Origin: Pacificispira spongiicola
Lineage (GTDB): Bacteria > Pseudomonadota > Alphaproteobacteria > UBA8366 > Aestuariispiraceae
Assembly: GCF_012926505.1 (NCBI RefSeq)
Contig: NZ_JABBNT010000002.1
Location: 434,001 to 498,000, forward strand
DNA length: 64,000 bases
Reading direction: 5' to 3'
This document shows, piece by piece, positions 7,747 through 16,181 of this stretch. A model generated the notes under the pieces. It did not search any database, was not told the DNA's origin, and saw nothing but the letters and a program-made list of their open reading frames with translations. The translations under genes were made by a program, and so were the position numbers. Position 1 is the first letter of the stretch; every line of letters begins with the position of its first letter.

Positions 7747-8457
7747 TCAGCGCATCACCACCGCGCCGCCGCGGATTTCGCGCAGCAGCTTGCGCTTCAT
7801 CGCGCGCTGGAAATCGTCGTAATCGTCCGCCACCTCGACGAAGGCGCCGGGGCCGTTGACCAGCTTTTCGCGGTAATAGGGTTCCGGGTCCGGTTCCGAT
7901 CCCTTGATGACCAGCCCGTTCACCGTGATGTCCGAATAGTCGAAGGCTCGGTAGGCGATGACGGGCGAAAAGCCTTCATTGTTAACGCCGTCGCCGGAAA
8001 TATCGACGACACGCCGCAGGCAGGTTTGCGGCAATTGCTGGAAATGAATGGCCGCGAAGCCCAGCGCATAGCCGATAGCGGTCGGGAATTCGATATATTG
8101 CCGGACGGAATTGCGCAGCCGGGTCGCGGCGGTGCGGATCGCTTCCTCGCTGTTGAGCCATGTCCAATCCAATTGCAGCACATGCTGCGTTCGGCCGCTC
8201 CATTCGAACGCGGTCAGGTAGATCCCGCCACTCCCCAGGATCGTCGCAATCACGTCCGGATCGACCAATGCCGCCGCCAACCCGTCCGTCTGTTTCCGAT
8301 ATTCCTTCGAATCGACGCTGGACGACGTATCGAGTCCAAGAGACAGCGCCAAAGAGCAGGCCCGTGCCTTCATCGGCATCGCAAGACCACCGAACAAGCC
8401 GGTCAACAGGCAAGCCAGAACGGGCAGGATCGCGCGGGTCGTCTTTCGGTCGCTCAT
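7747..8457 (-). CDS. DUF1194 family secreted protein (von Willebrand A-like)
   Basis: A 236-residue exported protein. An N-terminal signal peptide ends near MKARA-C; the mature part opens with SLGLDTSSSVDSKEY, a metal-ion-dependent adhesion site (DxSxS) typical of von Willebrand factor A domains, and continues with VVDISGDGVNNEG. These match the DUF1194 family, whose molecular role is not established; binding of a protein ligand through a bound divalent metal is an inference. The ATG at 8457 is preferred over 8490 because AAGGGGA lies directly upstream. It is convergent with dnaB and divergent from alr. Confidence 0.85.
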   Translation of the reverse strand: MSDRKTTRAILPVLACLLTGLFGGLAMPMKARACSLALSLGLDTSSSVDSKEYRKQTDGLAAALVDPDVIATILGSGGIYLTAFEWSGRTQHVLQLDWTWLNSEEAIRTAATRLRNSVRQYIEFPTAIGYALGFAAIHFQQLPQTCLRRVVDISGDGVNNEGFSPVIAYRAFDYSDITVNGLVIKGSEPDPEPYYREKLVNGPGAFVEVADDYDDFQRAMKRKLLREIRGGAVVMR

Positions 8458-8510
8458 TACTTTTCCCCTTGGACGTCTTCGCCGTTGCAATGCAGCATGC
8501 GCCGCGAAAC

Positions 8511-8527
8511 TATAGGCGAGTATAGGC
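8511..8527 (+). repeat. Direct repeat TATAGGC with 10-base period
   Basis: TATAGGC at 8511-8517 and 8521-8527, in the divergent region between the DUF1194 gene and alr. One helical turn apart, so a protein binding site is possible; no regulator can be assigned. Confidence 0.5.
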
Positions 8528-8632
8528 CGTCACCGCGCTCGCGGGTACCCTATCCCTTTCGGGACACTTGCTCTTTCGGGAACGCGTGGCCAGAAAGGTT
8601 TCCGTTCAGTCCCGTTGCAGAAGAGTGTTTTC

Positions 8633-9751
8633 ATGTCCCAAGCCGGTTTTCCGCACAGTCCGACAACGCTGACCATCGATCTGGACGCGATCGTACAAAA
8701 CTGGCAATTCCTGTGTAGCCGCACCGGCCATGGACGGTCCGCCGCCGTGGTGAAGGCGAACGGATACGGTCTTGGTCTCTCCCCCGTGGCGCGCAGTTTG
8801 GCGGCGGGGGGCTGCAAGACCTTCTATGTCGCGCATCTGGATGAAGGGATCGCCCTGCGGCAGGTCCTGGACAAATCCGATATTCGCATCGGTGTGTTGA
8901 ACGGGCTGCTGCCGGGTCAGGAAGAAGTATTCCTGGAGCACCGCCTGTGGCCATCCCTCTGCGATCCGGGGCAGATCGACCGCTGGGCCGCCTTCTGTCG
9001 CGCCAACAGCATCCCCCTGCCCGCCTTGCTGCATATCGACACGGGCATGAGCCGTACCGGATTGGACCGGACCGAAACCGCCGATCTGATCGACAATCCG
9101 GATCGGTTGCAGGGAATCGATTTGCGTTTCGTGATGTCGCATATGGCCTGCGCCGACGATCCGGCCCATCCGATGAACCGCGAACAGCAACAACGCTTCG
9201 CCGATGCCGTCAACCGCCTGCCCAAGGCGACGGAAGGCGCGATGCTGGCGGCATCCAGCGCGATATTCCTGGGGTCCGACTGGCATTTCGACTGGGTCCG
9301 GCCCGGGGTCTGTCTTTACGGCGTTCGCCCGAACACGACCGCCCCGAACCCGATGAAACCGGTCGTCACCTTACAGTCTCGCATCCTGCAGGTTCGTCAG
9401 ATTGACGCCCCAGAGAGCGTCGGATACGGTGCCAGCCATCGGGCCGAGGGGCCGACGCGGATTGCAACGATCGCGGTTGGATACGCGGATGGATTCCTCC
9501 GGTCTCTCAGCAATTCTGCAAGTGCCTGGTTGGGGGATATCGAAGTGCCGTTGGTCGGTCGCGTCTCCATGGATCTCGTGACGCTGGACGTCACCGCCGT
9601 CCCGACGGCGCAGGCTGGCGATACCGTCACGCTGATCGGTCCGAACCAGGATGTCGATGCCGTCGCCGACAAGGCGGGCACCATCGGGTACGAAATTCTC
9701 ACCTCCTTGGGCGCACGCTATGCCCGCAGCTATGTCGGGGGCGTCGCGTGA
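8633..9751 (+). CDS. alr: Alanine racemase
   Basis: A PLP enzyme that interconverts L- and D-alanine for peptidoglycan. The PLP lysine is in VVKANGYGLG (about K41 from this start); the barrel contains HIDTGMSRTGL and the PLP-phosphate region (RPGVCLYG). The C-terminal domain supplies the catalytic tyrosine in VGYGASHRA, and GRVSMDLVTLDVT is another family signature. 372 residues is normal. The ATG at 8633 is preferred to the TTG at 8615. Its TGA overlaps the GTG start of mlaE (GTGA), linking cell-wall precursor and lipid-transport genes in one operon. Confidence 0.96.
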   Translation: MSQAGFPHSPTTLTIDLDAIVQNWQFLCSRTGHGRSAAVVKANGYGLGLSPVARSLAAGGCKTFYVAHLDEGIALRQVLDKSDIRIGVLNGLLPGQEEVFLEHRLWPSLCDPGQIDRWAAFCRANSIPLPALLHIDTGMSRTGLDRTETADLIDNPDRLQGIDLRFVMSHMACADDPAHPMNREQQQRFADAVNRLPKATEGAMLAASSAIFLGSDWHFDWVRPGVCLYGVRPNTTAPNPMKPVVTLQSRILQVRQIDAPESVGYGASHRAEGPTRIATIAVGYADGFLRSLSNSASAWLGDIEVPLVGRVSMDLVTLDVTAVPTAQAGDTVTLIGPNQDVDAVADKAGTIGYEILTSLGARYARSYVGGVA

Positions 9752-10521
9752 ACCCGCTACGCGCACTCGGCGCGGCCAGCCTCGGTTTTCTGGCGGCAAC
9801 CGGGCGTCTGACGACCTTCGCACTCGTCGGGATACAGCACTGTGTGCGGCCGCCGATCTATCCCCGTCTGATCGGACGGCAGATGATCGATATCGGCTAT
9901 TACTCGCTGCCCGTGGTCGCGATGACGACGCTGTTCGCGGGTATGGTTCTGGCCTTGCAGTCCTATACCGGCTTTTCCCGGTTCGCCGCCGAAGGCGCGA
10001 TCCCGTCCGTCGTCGTCCTATCGATCACGCGGGAATTGTCGCCGGTTCTGGCCGGTCTCATGATCGCGGGCCGCATCGGCGCGGCCATGGCGGCGGAATT
10101 GGGCACAATGCGGGTGACGGAACAGATCGACGCGTTGGAAACCCTGTCCACCAATCCGATGAAATACCTGATCGCCCCGCGCCTGATCGCCGGGGTGACG
10201 ATGCTGCCGCTGCTGGTCCTGATCGGCGACATCCTGGGGGTATTCGGTGGCTATCTGGTCAGTGTCTACAAGCTGGGCTTCAACGAGCAGGTCTATCTGA
10301 TCAATTCCTGGAATTTCGTTGAGGCACAGGACATCGTATCCGGCCTCGTCAAGGCGGCGGTCTTCGGGTTCCTGGTTGCGCTGATGGGCTGCTATCATGG
10401 TTTCCACAGCCGGGGCGGCGCGCAGGGTGTCGGCGCGGCGACAACCAATGCCGTGGTCAGCGCCTCCATCCTGATCCTGATCGCCAACTATCTGATCACC
10501 GAACTGTTCTTCGCCACATGA
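9748..10521 (+). CDS. mlaE: MlaE-type ABC lipid transport permease
   Basis: An inner-membrane permease of the MlaE/YrbE family, which moves phospholipids to or from the outer membrane together with an MlaF ATPase. 257 residues with five or six hydrophobic helices; family motifs include GMVLALQSYTGFSRFA, ITRELSPVLAGLMIAGRIGAAMAAELGTMRVTEQIDAL and the FHSRGGAQGVGAATT segment near the end. The GTG start overlaps the alr stop and its own stop overlaps the ATG of mlaF (ATGA). No mlaD or mlaC follows, so the substrate-binding parts must be encoded elsewhere. Confidence 0.93.
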   Translation: MNPLRALGAASLGFLAATGRLTTFALVGIQHCVRPPIYPRLIGRQMIDIGYYSLPVVAMTTLFAGMVLALQSYTGFSRFAAEGAIPSVVVLSITRELSPVLAGLMIAGRIGAAMAAELGTMRVTEQIDALETLSTNPMKYLIAPRLIAGVTMLPLLVLIGDILGVFGGYLVSVYKLGFNEQVYLINSWNFVEAQDIVSGLVKAAVFGFLVALMGCYHGFHSRGGAQGVGAATTNAVVSASILILIANYLITELFFAT

Positions 10522-11300
10522 CCGACAGCAAGACCCCGAAAATCCGTCTGAAAGACGTTCACAAAAGTTTCGGGCCGAAGCAGATTTTGCGCGGCTTCTC
10601 CCTCGACGTCATGCCGCAAGAATCGGTCGTCATCATCGGCGGATCCGGGACCGGCAAATCGGTGATGCTGAAATGCATTCTGGGGCTGCTGTCCCCGGAA
10701 CAAGGTGAAATCGAAATCGACGGGCAGCCGACGGTCCATCTGTCCAACGCGGACCGGGAAGAGGTGAATGCCAAGATCGGCATGCTGTTCCAGAACGCGG
10801 CCCTGTTCGACAGCCTGCCGGTTTGGGAAAACGTCGCCTTCGGTCTGATCCAGGGCAAACGCATGAAGCGCAAACTGGCCCACGACATCGCGATCGAAAA
10901 ACTGGCACAGGTCGGGCTGGGCGCGGATGTCGGCAAGATGTCACCGGCGGATCTGTCAGGCGGCATGCGCAAACGCGTCGGACTGGCCCGTGCCATTGCG
11001 GGTGACCCGGATATCATCTTCTTTGACGAACCGACGACGGGCTTGGATCCGATCATGGGCCATGTCATCGACAATCTGATCGTCAAATGCGTGAAGGAAG
11101 TCGGCGCGACCGCGATTTCCATCACCCATGACATGCCCAGCGCCCGGCGCATCGCCGACCGCATGGCCATGCTGTATCAAGGCAAGGTCATCTGGCACGG
11201 CCCGGTCGGCCAGATAGACAATTCCGGCAACGACTATGTCGATCAATTCATCCATGGATCCGCCGACGGCCCGATCCAGATGGAACTGCTGAAGCTCTAG
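10518..11300 (+). CDS. mlaF: MlaF-type ABC transporter ATPase
   Basis: The ATPase partner of MlaE: 260 residues with Walker A GGSGTGKS, Q-loop LFQNAALFDSLPVWENV (the FDSLPVWENV form is characteristic of MlaF), signature LSGGMRKRVGLARAI, Walker B IIFFDEPTTGLDP and H-loop ITHDM. It overlaps mlaE by four bases. It likely powers phospholipid transport for outer-membrane asymmetry. Last gene of the alr-mlaE-mlaF operon; only a weak hairpin without a T-run follows. Confidence 0.94.
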   Translation: MTDSKTPKIRLKDVHKSFGPKQILRGFSLDVMPQESVVIIGGSGTGKSVMLKCILGLLSPEQGEIEIDGQPTVHLSNADREEVNAKIGMLFQNAALFDSLPVWENVAFGLIQGKRMKRKLAHDIAIEKLAQVGLGADVGKMSPADLSGGMRKRVGLARAIAGDPDIIFFDEPTTGLDPIMGHVIDNLIVKCVKEVGATAISITHDMPSARRIADRMAMLYQGKVIWHGPVGQIDNSGNDYVDQFIHGSADGPIQMELLKL

Positions 11301-11363
11301 TCCGCGCCGGTTGGACCGCCGCCCTTATTCCCGTAAGGGGCAGGCGCAGAGGCCATTGCCGTA

Positions 11364-11693
11364 TCAGGTCACGAACGGCACGAAGGGCACGCGCTCGCGC
11401 GCGGCCACTCTGGGAAGCAGCTCTTCAATGGCGCTCTTGAAATGAGACGAATTGTTATGGGCGTCCCAACCGGCCTCATCGATATAGAGTTCGTAGATGA
11501 AAAATGCGTTCGGATCGGACGGCGAGCGGTAGGGCATAAAGAACTTCACGCCCTCCTCCGCCATTGTCGGCTCGATCAAGTTTTCCAGTATTTCCGCAAC
11601 CGCCTCCGCCTCGCCGTCTTTCGCGACGATATTGATCGCGACCACGAATCCGTTGTTGAGATTTGCCGCTGTTGGATCTGCATATGCTGGCAT
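11364..11693 (-). CDS. Small antibiotic-biosynthesis-monooxygenase (ABM) domain protein
   Basis: 109 residues forming a single ferredoxin-like ABM domain (INIVAKDGEAEAVAEILENLI, then FFIYELYIDEAGWDAHNNSSHF with the conserved His). Members are often annotated as putative quinol monooxygenases that act without cofactor as dimers; the substrate here is unknown. It lies three bases after the LysE-type exporter gene, so the two are co-transcribed, which hints at metabolism plus export of one small molecule (inference). Confidence 0.8.
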   Translation of the reverse strand: MPAYADPTAANLNNGFVVAINIVAKDGEAEAVAEILENLIEPTMAEEGVKFFMPYRSPSDPNAFFIYELYIDEAGWDAHNNSSHFKSAIEELLPRVAARERVPFVPFVT

Positions 11694-11696
11694 GGG

Positions 11697-12338
11697 TCAG
11701 TTCCTGCTCAACAGCAGACGTAAGCCGGCAAACGCAAAGAATGTCCCCAGGACTCCTTGGATCAGCCGTCGTGCGTTACTGTAATGGCGCATCATGAACG
11801 GGGTCGAGAAGGCAACCGCGTAGATCAGATGGATACTTATCGATAGCGCAAACGTTCCCAGAACGATGCTTGCCGCGACCCAGTATGGCGCCCCCGCTTT
11901 CAAACCAAGCGAGATGATCGCGATCCATGCCAACGCGGCCTTTGGATTGGTCATCTGAATCAAGTAGCCTCGTTTAAAATAGCCTAACGCTGTCCGGCGA
12001 CCGCCCGCGAGTTCCTTGGCCTCGATATCGTGCCTGGATGAGGCGGATTTAAACGCTTTATAGGCCAGCCAAAGAAGGTAGAGGCCGCCGAATATCTTGA
12101 TCGCAAACAGTGCCGAGGCATAGGCGGCCAAGATGGCGGACAGTCCGAAGACCGTGAGCAACGCCCAGGTAAACGAACCGGTGGCGACGCCTGCCGCCAG
12201 AGCCATGCCGGACTCGCGGCTGACGCCCATGGAAGTCCCGATAACGGCAAGAATGTTCGGACCCGGGCTCGCGACCGCTACAAGGAATGCCGAATAAGCC
12301 AGCAGAATTCCGGGAAGGTGGGTTGAGATTTCCTGCAC
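11697..12338 (-). CDS. LysE/RhtB family amino-acid exporter
   Basis: A 213-residue inner-membrane protein with about six hydrophobic helices. The family motif ASPGPNILAVIGTSMGVSRESGMALAAG is plain near residue 24, along with YLLWLAYKAFKS and QMTNPKAALAWIA. RhtB-type proteins export amino acids such as threonine, homoserine or leucine; the substrate here cannot be told. A GAGGAGG ribosome-binding site precedes the ATG. First gene of a two-gene operon with the ABM protein; the region upstream (12360-12420) is AT-rich and probably holds the promoter. Confidence 0.9.
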   Translation of the reverse strand: MQEISTHLPGILLAYSAFLVAVASPGPNILAVIGTSMGVSRESGMALAAGVATGSFTWALLTVFGLSAILAAYASALFAIKIFGGLYLLWLAYKAFKSASSRHDIEAKELAGGRRTALGYFKRGYLIQMTNPKAALAWIAIISLGLKAGAPYWVAASIVLGTFALSISIHLIYAVAFSTPFMMRHYSNARRLIQGVLGTFFAFAGLRLLLSRN

Positions 12339-12644
12339 CGCACTCGCCTCCTCTTCTATTCATGTTCACTTTATAATCTGAAATTGTTTTTAATATGTTC
12401 CAATATTCTTAGTCATGCAAGCAGGATTGTCATGCCGAAGCGGCCGTCACCGCGATTGACAGTCGCCCCACCCGCGCGCTATCAGCGCCGTCGGGTGAAG
12501 GTCCCTGCCGTCCGCGGGCGTGAATGCCTTTGGTGAATCCTTCCTGAGAAATATCGACATCCTCCCCCTGCTATCAGGCATGCGGAGAATGGCAATGCGG
12601 GCCCCATTCGAAAGACGCATGACGACATGCAAGGAGGACGAGGC
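12339..12644. other. 306-base intergenic region
   Basis: Divergent region between the LysE-type exporter and the 146-residue protein at 12645. It contains an AT-rich block (about 12360-12420), likely the exporter promoter, and a strong AAGGAGG ribosome-binding site at its right end. I see no RNA gene, repeat or convincing reading frame. Confidence 0.5.
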
Positions 12645-13085
12645 ATGACCTCACCATCCCCATTACCGTCGCTTGATGCCTTGAAGGCGCAGGCGAAACG
12701 CCTCCGCACCGAATTGGAGGCATCCGGCAATCCCGTGTCGCACGGGCAAGCCCTGGAATTGATCGCCCGCCAATACGGCTTTCGCGATTGGAATACCCTG
12801 CACGCACGGACCGGCAACGCCCCGCCACCGCCGCCCTTCACCGTCGGGCAGATCGTGGAAGGCACCTATCTGGGCCAGCCGTTTATCGGGGAAGTCATCG
12901 GCCTGCAAAGTCAGGCCGGCGGGAGCCTCTACCGGCTTACCCTCGATTTCGAGGAACCGATCGACGTGGTCACCTTCGACAGTTTCTCAAATTTCCGCAA
13001 ACGGGTCAGCTGCACCGTGGACCGAAACGGCAGAAGCCCGGAAAAGACGTCGAACGGTCGGCCGCAGGTCGCCTTGTCGCTTTAG
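12645..13085 (+). CDS. Small conserved protein with a 'glyoxalase superfamily'-type N-terminal helix domain
   Basis: 146 residues. The N-terminal half (LDALKAQAKRLRTEL, then SHGQALELIARQYGFRDWNTLHA) resembles a conserved segment that databases attach to some glyoxalase-superfamily proteins; no metal-binding glyoxalase fold is visible, so enzymatic activity should not be assumed. After a proline run (PPPPP) comes a second small domain (VGQIVEGTYLGQPFIGEVIGLQ) that looks like a beta-rich module. The ATG at 12645 is chosen because AAGGAGG lies eight bases upstream. Its last four bases overlap the end of the convergent HPt gene. Confidence 0.65.
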   Translation: MTSPSPLPSLDALKAQAKRLRTELEASGNPVSHGQALELIARQYGFRDWNTLHARTGNAPPPPPFTVGQIVEGTYLGQPFIGEVIGLQSQAGGSLYRLTLDFEEPIDVVTFDSFSNFRKRVSCTVDRNGRSPEKTSNGRPQVALSL

Positions 13086-13855
13086 GATGTCTTGATGTCG
13101 ATCCGGGACAGGAAATTGCCCATGTCGGCGTCGAAATGCTCTTTGCCCAACCGGATGATCGAAACACTGTCCGGCAGCGACTTCAGCGCTGTGTGATCGA
13201 GTTTGAAGCTGGTCAGGACCGCCGCCGGAATGCTTTCGGTGGCGGTCATGGCGCCCAGCGCACGGGCCAGATCCGCACCGCTGAGTTCATCCAGTGTTTG
13301 GGAAAAGATCACGGCGTTCGGCTTCGAGCGGTACGTTACCGTAAAGCAATCCAGCAGCCGCGTGGCTTGCACAACGCGAAATCCGCAGTTCTGCAGAATG
13401 TCACGGACAATCTTGGCCGTCACGGTCGATGGCACGCCCAACAAAACCTCGACATCGACGACATTCACGCTGATATCGGGTGGCGGGCGGCGCGACGGAA
13501 GGGCCCGCAGCAGCTTGGTCGCCTCTTCACCGCTCGGCTCTTTGCCATGGCGGGCGATTTCGCGAATTCTGTCCAGAAACACGCCGATTTCGTGCGAGAC
13601 TTCGGCGGACAGTTCTTTTTCATCCGCGAGGAAGTCTTCCAGGCGATGAGAGATCGAGCTGATCATCGGGTAACCATACGACCCGCCCGTGCCTTTAAGG
13701 GAGTGCGCTTCGCGTCGAATGGCTTTTAAAGCGCTCTTTTTGTCTTCTAGGCCGCGCAGTGCCTTGTCGATAACATCTTCAATTTGGCTCGAACTGTCTT
13801 CGATGGAATCCAAGAACTCCGTCTGGAGCTGTTGATAGAAGGAGTCTTCTGACAT
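13082..13855 (-). CDS. HPt protein with degenerate receiver-like C-terminus
   Basis: 257 residues. Residues 1-110 are a histidine-phosphotransfer domain with the phosphoacceptor in REAHSLKGTGGSYGYP. Residues 128-250 have the outline of a receiver domain (alternating hydrophobic strands, LTS where the conserved Thr/Ser is found) but the phosphoacceptor Asp position is replaced (AVIFSQTLDEL) and the N-terminal acidic pair is missing. It would accept phosphate on the HPt histidine while the pseudo-receiver serves binding only (inference). It is the mirror of the receiver-HPt protein at 2563. It stands alone, divergent from radA. Confidence 0.8.
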   Translation of the reverse strand: MSEDSFYQQLQTEFLDSIEDSSSQIEDVIDKALRGLEDKKSALKAIRREAHSLKGTGGSYGYPMISSISHRLEDFLADEKELSAEVSHEIGVFLDRIREIARHGKEPSGEEATKLLRALPSRRPPPDISVNVVDVEVLLGVPSTVTAKIVRDILQNCGFRVVQATRLLDCFTVTYRSKPNAVIFSQTLDELSGADLARALGAMTATESIPAAVLTSFKLDHTALKSLPDSVSIIRLGKEHFDADMGNFLSRIDIKTS

Positions 13856-14022
13856 GATTGGTTCCTAGAAGGTTCGAAAATAACCGCAATCACGTGCACA
13901 GAGAAAAGTTAACAAATAGATAAATAACCACCATTTCAGTGATTTCGGTTCCGTCACCGGACGAATCGCGGTTGGTGTGTGGTACGCTCGGATTCCGCGC
14001 GGCACCACAGTATGGAAGTGTT

Positions 14023-15444
14023 ATGGCCAAGTCCTCCAAACGCTATGTCTGCCAATCCTGCGGCGCTGTATTTCCGCGCTGGGCGGGGAAGTGCGAGGCC
14101 TGCGAGGAATGGAATTCGATCACCGAGGAAGTCGTGGAATCGACCCCGATCGGCGGCGGCAAGCGATCCGGCGGCGGGGCGTCCGGTAAGGCGTTGGACT
14201 TCGTTTCCCTTAAAGGCGAAAGCGAGGCCCGGCCGCGTCTGACATCCGGGATCGGCGAGTTGGACCGGGTGCTCGGCGGCGGTTTGGTTGACGGCTCCGC
14301 GACGCTGATCGGCGGCGATCCCGGCATCGGGAAATCCACCCTCCTCCTCCAGGCCGCCGCGGCGTTGAGCCGTCAGGCACCGGTCGCCTATATCTCCGGC
14401 GAGGAAGCAATCGACCAGATCCGCATGCGCGCCACCCGTCTGGGCGTGACGGAAGCGCAGGTCGCCCTCGCCTCCGCCACCTCGGTACGTGATATTCTCG
14501 CCTCCCTGGACAGGCCGGACGGACCGAAAGTCGCGGTGATCGACTCCATCCAGACCATGTATGTCGACCTGCTGGATTCCGCACCGGGCACGGTGGGACA
14601 AGTTCGGGCATCCGCTCAGGAACTGATCCGTGTCGCCAAGCGCCGGGGCATCGCCGTCCTGTTGGTCGGTCATGTCACGAAAGAAGGCGCGATCGCCGGA
14701 CCGCGCGTCCTGGAACACATGGTCGATACGGTCCTGTATTTCGAAGGGGAACGCGGTCATCCCTTCCGCATCCTGCGCGGGGTGAAGAACCGATTCGGCC
14801 CGACCGACGAAATCGGCGTTTTCGATATGACAGAACGCGGGTTGGAACAGGTTTTGAACCCGTCCGCCCTGTTCCTGGCCGATCGTCAGGACGGCGTCGC
14901 GGGGGCCGCCGTCTTCGCGGGCATCGAAGGATCCCGCCCGATGCTGGTCGAAATCCAGGCCTTGGTCGCGCCGTCCGCCTACGGGACGCCGCGCAGAGCG
15001 GTCGTGGGCTGGGACGGAAACCGCCTTGCCATGTTGCTGGCGGTGCTGGAGGCGCGCGGTGGGCTGGATTTATCCGGCCGGGACGTATATCTCAACGTCG
15101 CAGGCGGTCTTCGCATTGCGGAACCCGCTGCGGATCTTGCCGTGGCGGCGGCCATCGTGTCGTCGCTGACCGGCGTGCCGGTCCCGCGCGGAACCGTCGT
15201 CTTCGGCGAGGTCGGCCTGTCCGGCGAAATCCGCGCCGTCGGACGGCCGGACGCCCGATTGAAGGAAGCCGGGAAACTGGGCTTCGACCGCGCGCTGGCG
15301 CCGAAACCGCGCAGCGCCAAGGAAGGCAAGGCCCAGGGCGACGTCACGGTCACTGCCGTGGGCGATGTAGGTGCCCTGATCCGGCACCTAGAAGCAGAGG
15401 CCGAAGGGCCGATCCGAATACTCGACGCAGATGCGCGCCGTTAA
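14023..15444 (+). CDS. radA: DNA repair protein RadA
   Basis: A RecA-related ATPase that promotes branch migration in recombinational repair. In order: a four-cysteine zinc finger (YVCQSCGAVFPRWAGKCEAC), a RecA-like core with Walker A GGDPGIGKST and the RadA-specific KNRFG motif, and a C-terminal Lon-protease-like domain (DVYLNVAGGLRIAEPAADLA). 473 residues is typical. ATG at 14023 is the start because the zinc finger begins a few residues later; an upstream start at 13939 would add non-conserved sequence. First in radA-cvpA-purF. Confidence 0.96.
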   Translation: MAKSSKRYVCQSCGAVFPRWAGKCEACEEWNSITEEVVESTPIGGGKRSGGGASGKALDFVSLKGESEARPRLTSGIGELDRVLGGGLVDGSATLIGGDPGIGKSTLLLQAAAALSRQAPVAYISGEEAIDQIRMRATRLGVTEAQVALASATSVRDILASLDRPDGPKVAVIDSIQTMYVDLLDSAPGTVGQVRASAQELIRVAKRRGIAVLLVGHVTKEGAIAGPRVLEHMVDTVLYFEGERGHPFRILRGVKNRFGPTDEIGVFDMTERGLEQVLNPSALFLADRQDGVAGAAVFAGIEGSRPMLVEIQALVAPSAYGTPRRAVVGWDGNRLAMLLAVLEARGGLDLSGRDVYLNVAGGLRIAEPAADLAVAAAIVSSLTGVPVPRGTVVFGEVGLSGEIRAVGRPDARLKEAGKLGFDRALAPKPRSAKEGKAQGDVTVTAVGDVGALIRHLEAEAEGPIRILDADARR

Positions 15445-15477
15445 CCCGATAGCCGCAGACAGGCGATAGAGGGACTG

Positions 15478-16173
15478 ATGGAGAATTTGCCTTTCACAAC
15501 CACCGACATCGTGGTTCTGGCCGGTATCGGCCTGTTCGGAATTTTAGGGGCCTTCTGGGGTTTCGTCGGCCTTGTGACCGGCATCGGCGCCTGGATCGGG
15601 GCCATGGTCGTCACTGTCCTGGGCTATCCCCATGCGCAGGCCTTTGCCCGCCAACATATCCAGCAGGAACTCTTCGCCGATATCGCGGCGGGGGCCGGGG
15701 TTTTTGCCGGAACCCTGGTGCTTCTGATGATCCTCAGTTCCGTTCTGTCGCACGTTACAAAAGAAAGTCCGCTGGGATCGATCAACCGGGCGTTGGGCTT
15801 TGTCGCCGGCGTCGGAACGGGCTATTTGCTGTGCTGCGGCATTCTGCTTGCCTCCGTCCTGATTTTCGAGGAAAAGGCATTGCCGGACACCGTCCGGACG
15901 AGTCGCTCTTACGAGTTGGTTCGCGTCGGCGGCGTCACGATCCTGGAAACGCTGCCGCCGGATATCGGCGGCTACGTCCTGGATAAGCTCGAAAGGGGCC
16001 GGCAGACCGTCAACACGGTGGAAGAGGTCCAAAAACTGATGCAACCGCCCGTCACGCCGTCCGGCAATTCCGGTGCCGAAAACGGCAATAGCGACGGATC
16101 GAGCGGAACAGGCTACAGTCCATCGGCCAATGACAGTCTGCAGCACGTAATCGACAGTTCGAACAATCAGTAG
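15478..16173 (+). CDS. cvpA: CvpA family membrane protein
   Basis: 231 residues with four hydrophobic helices in the first 160 or so residues (VVLAGIGLFGILGAFWGFVG at the start), followed by a Ser/Asn/Gly-rich tail. CvpA homologues lie next to purF in many bacteria and are linked to colicin V production and envelope stress tolerance; the molecular role is unclear. It follows radA by 33 bases and precedes purF by 8, consistent with one operon. Confidence 0.88.
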   Translation: MENLPFTTTDIVVLAGIGLFGILGAFWGFVGLVTGIGAWIGAMVVTVLGYPHAQAFARQHIQQELFADIAAGAGVFAGTLVLLMILSSVLSHVTKESPLGSINRALGFVAGVGTGYLLCCGILLASVLIFEEKALPDTVRTSRSYELVRVGGVTILETLPPDIGGYVLDKLERGRQTVNTVEEVQKLMQPPVTPSGNSGAENGNSDGSSGTGYSPSANDSLQHVIDSSNNQ

Positions 16174-16181
16174 GATTCCGA

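Noticed and set aside
11301-11363. Hairpin after mlaF as a terminator
   Set aside because: The stem (CCCTTA/TAAGGG) is short and has no T-run.
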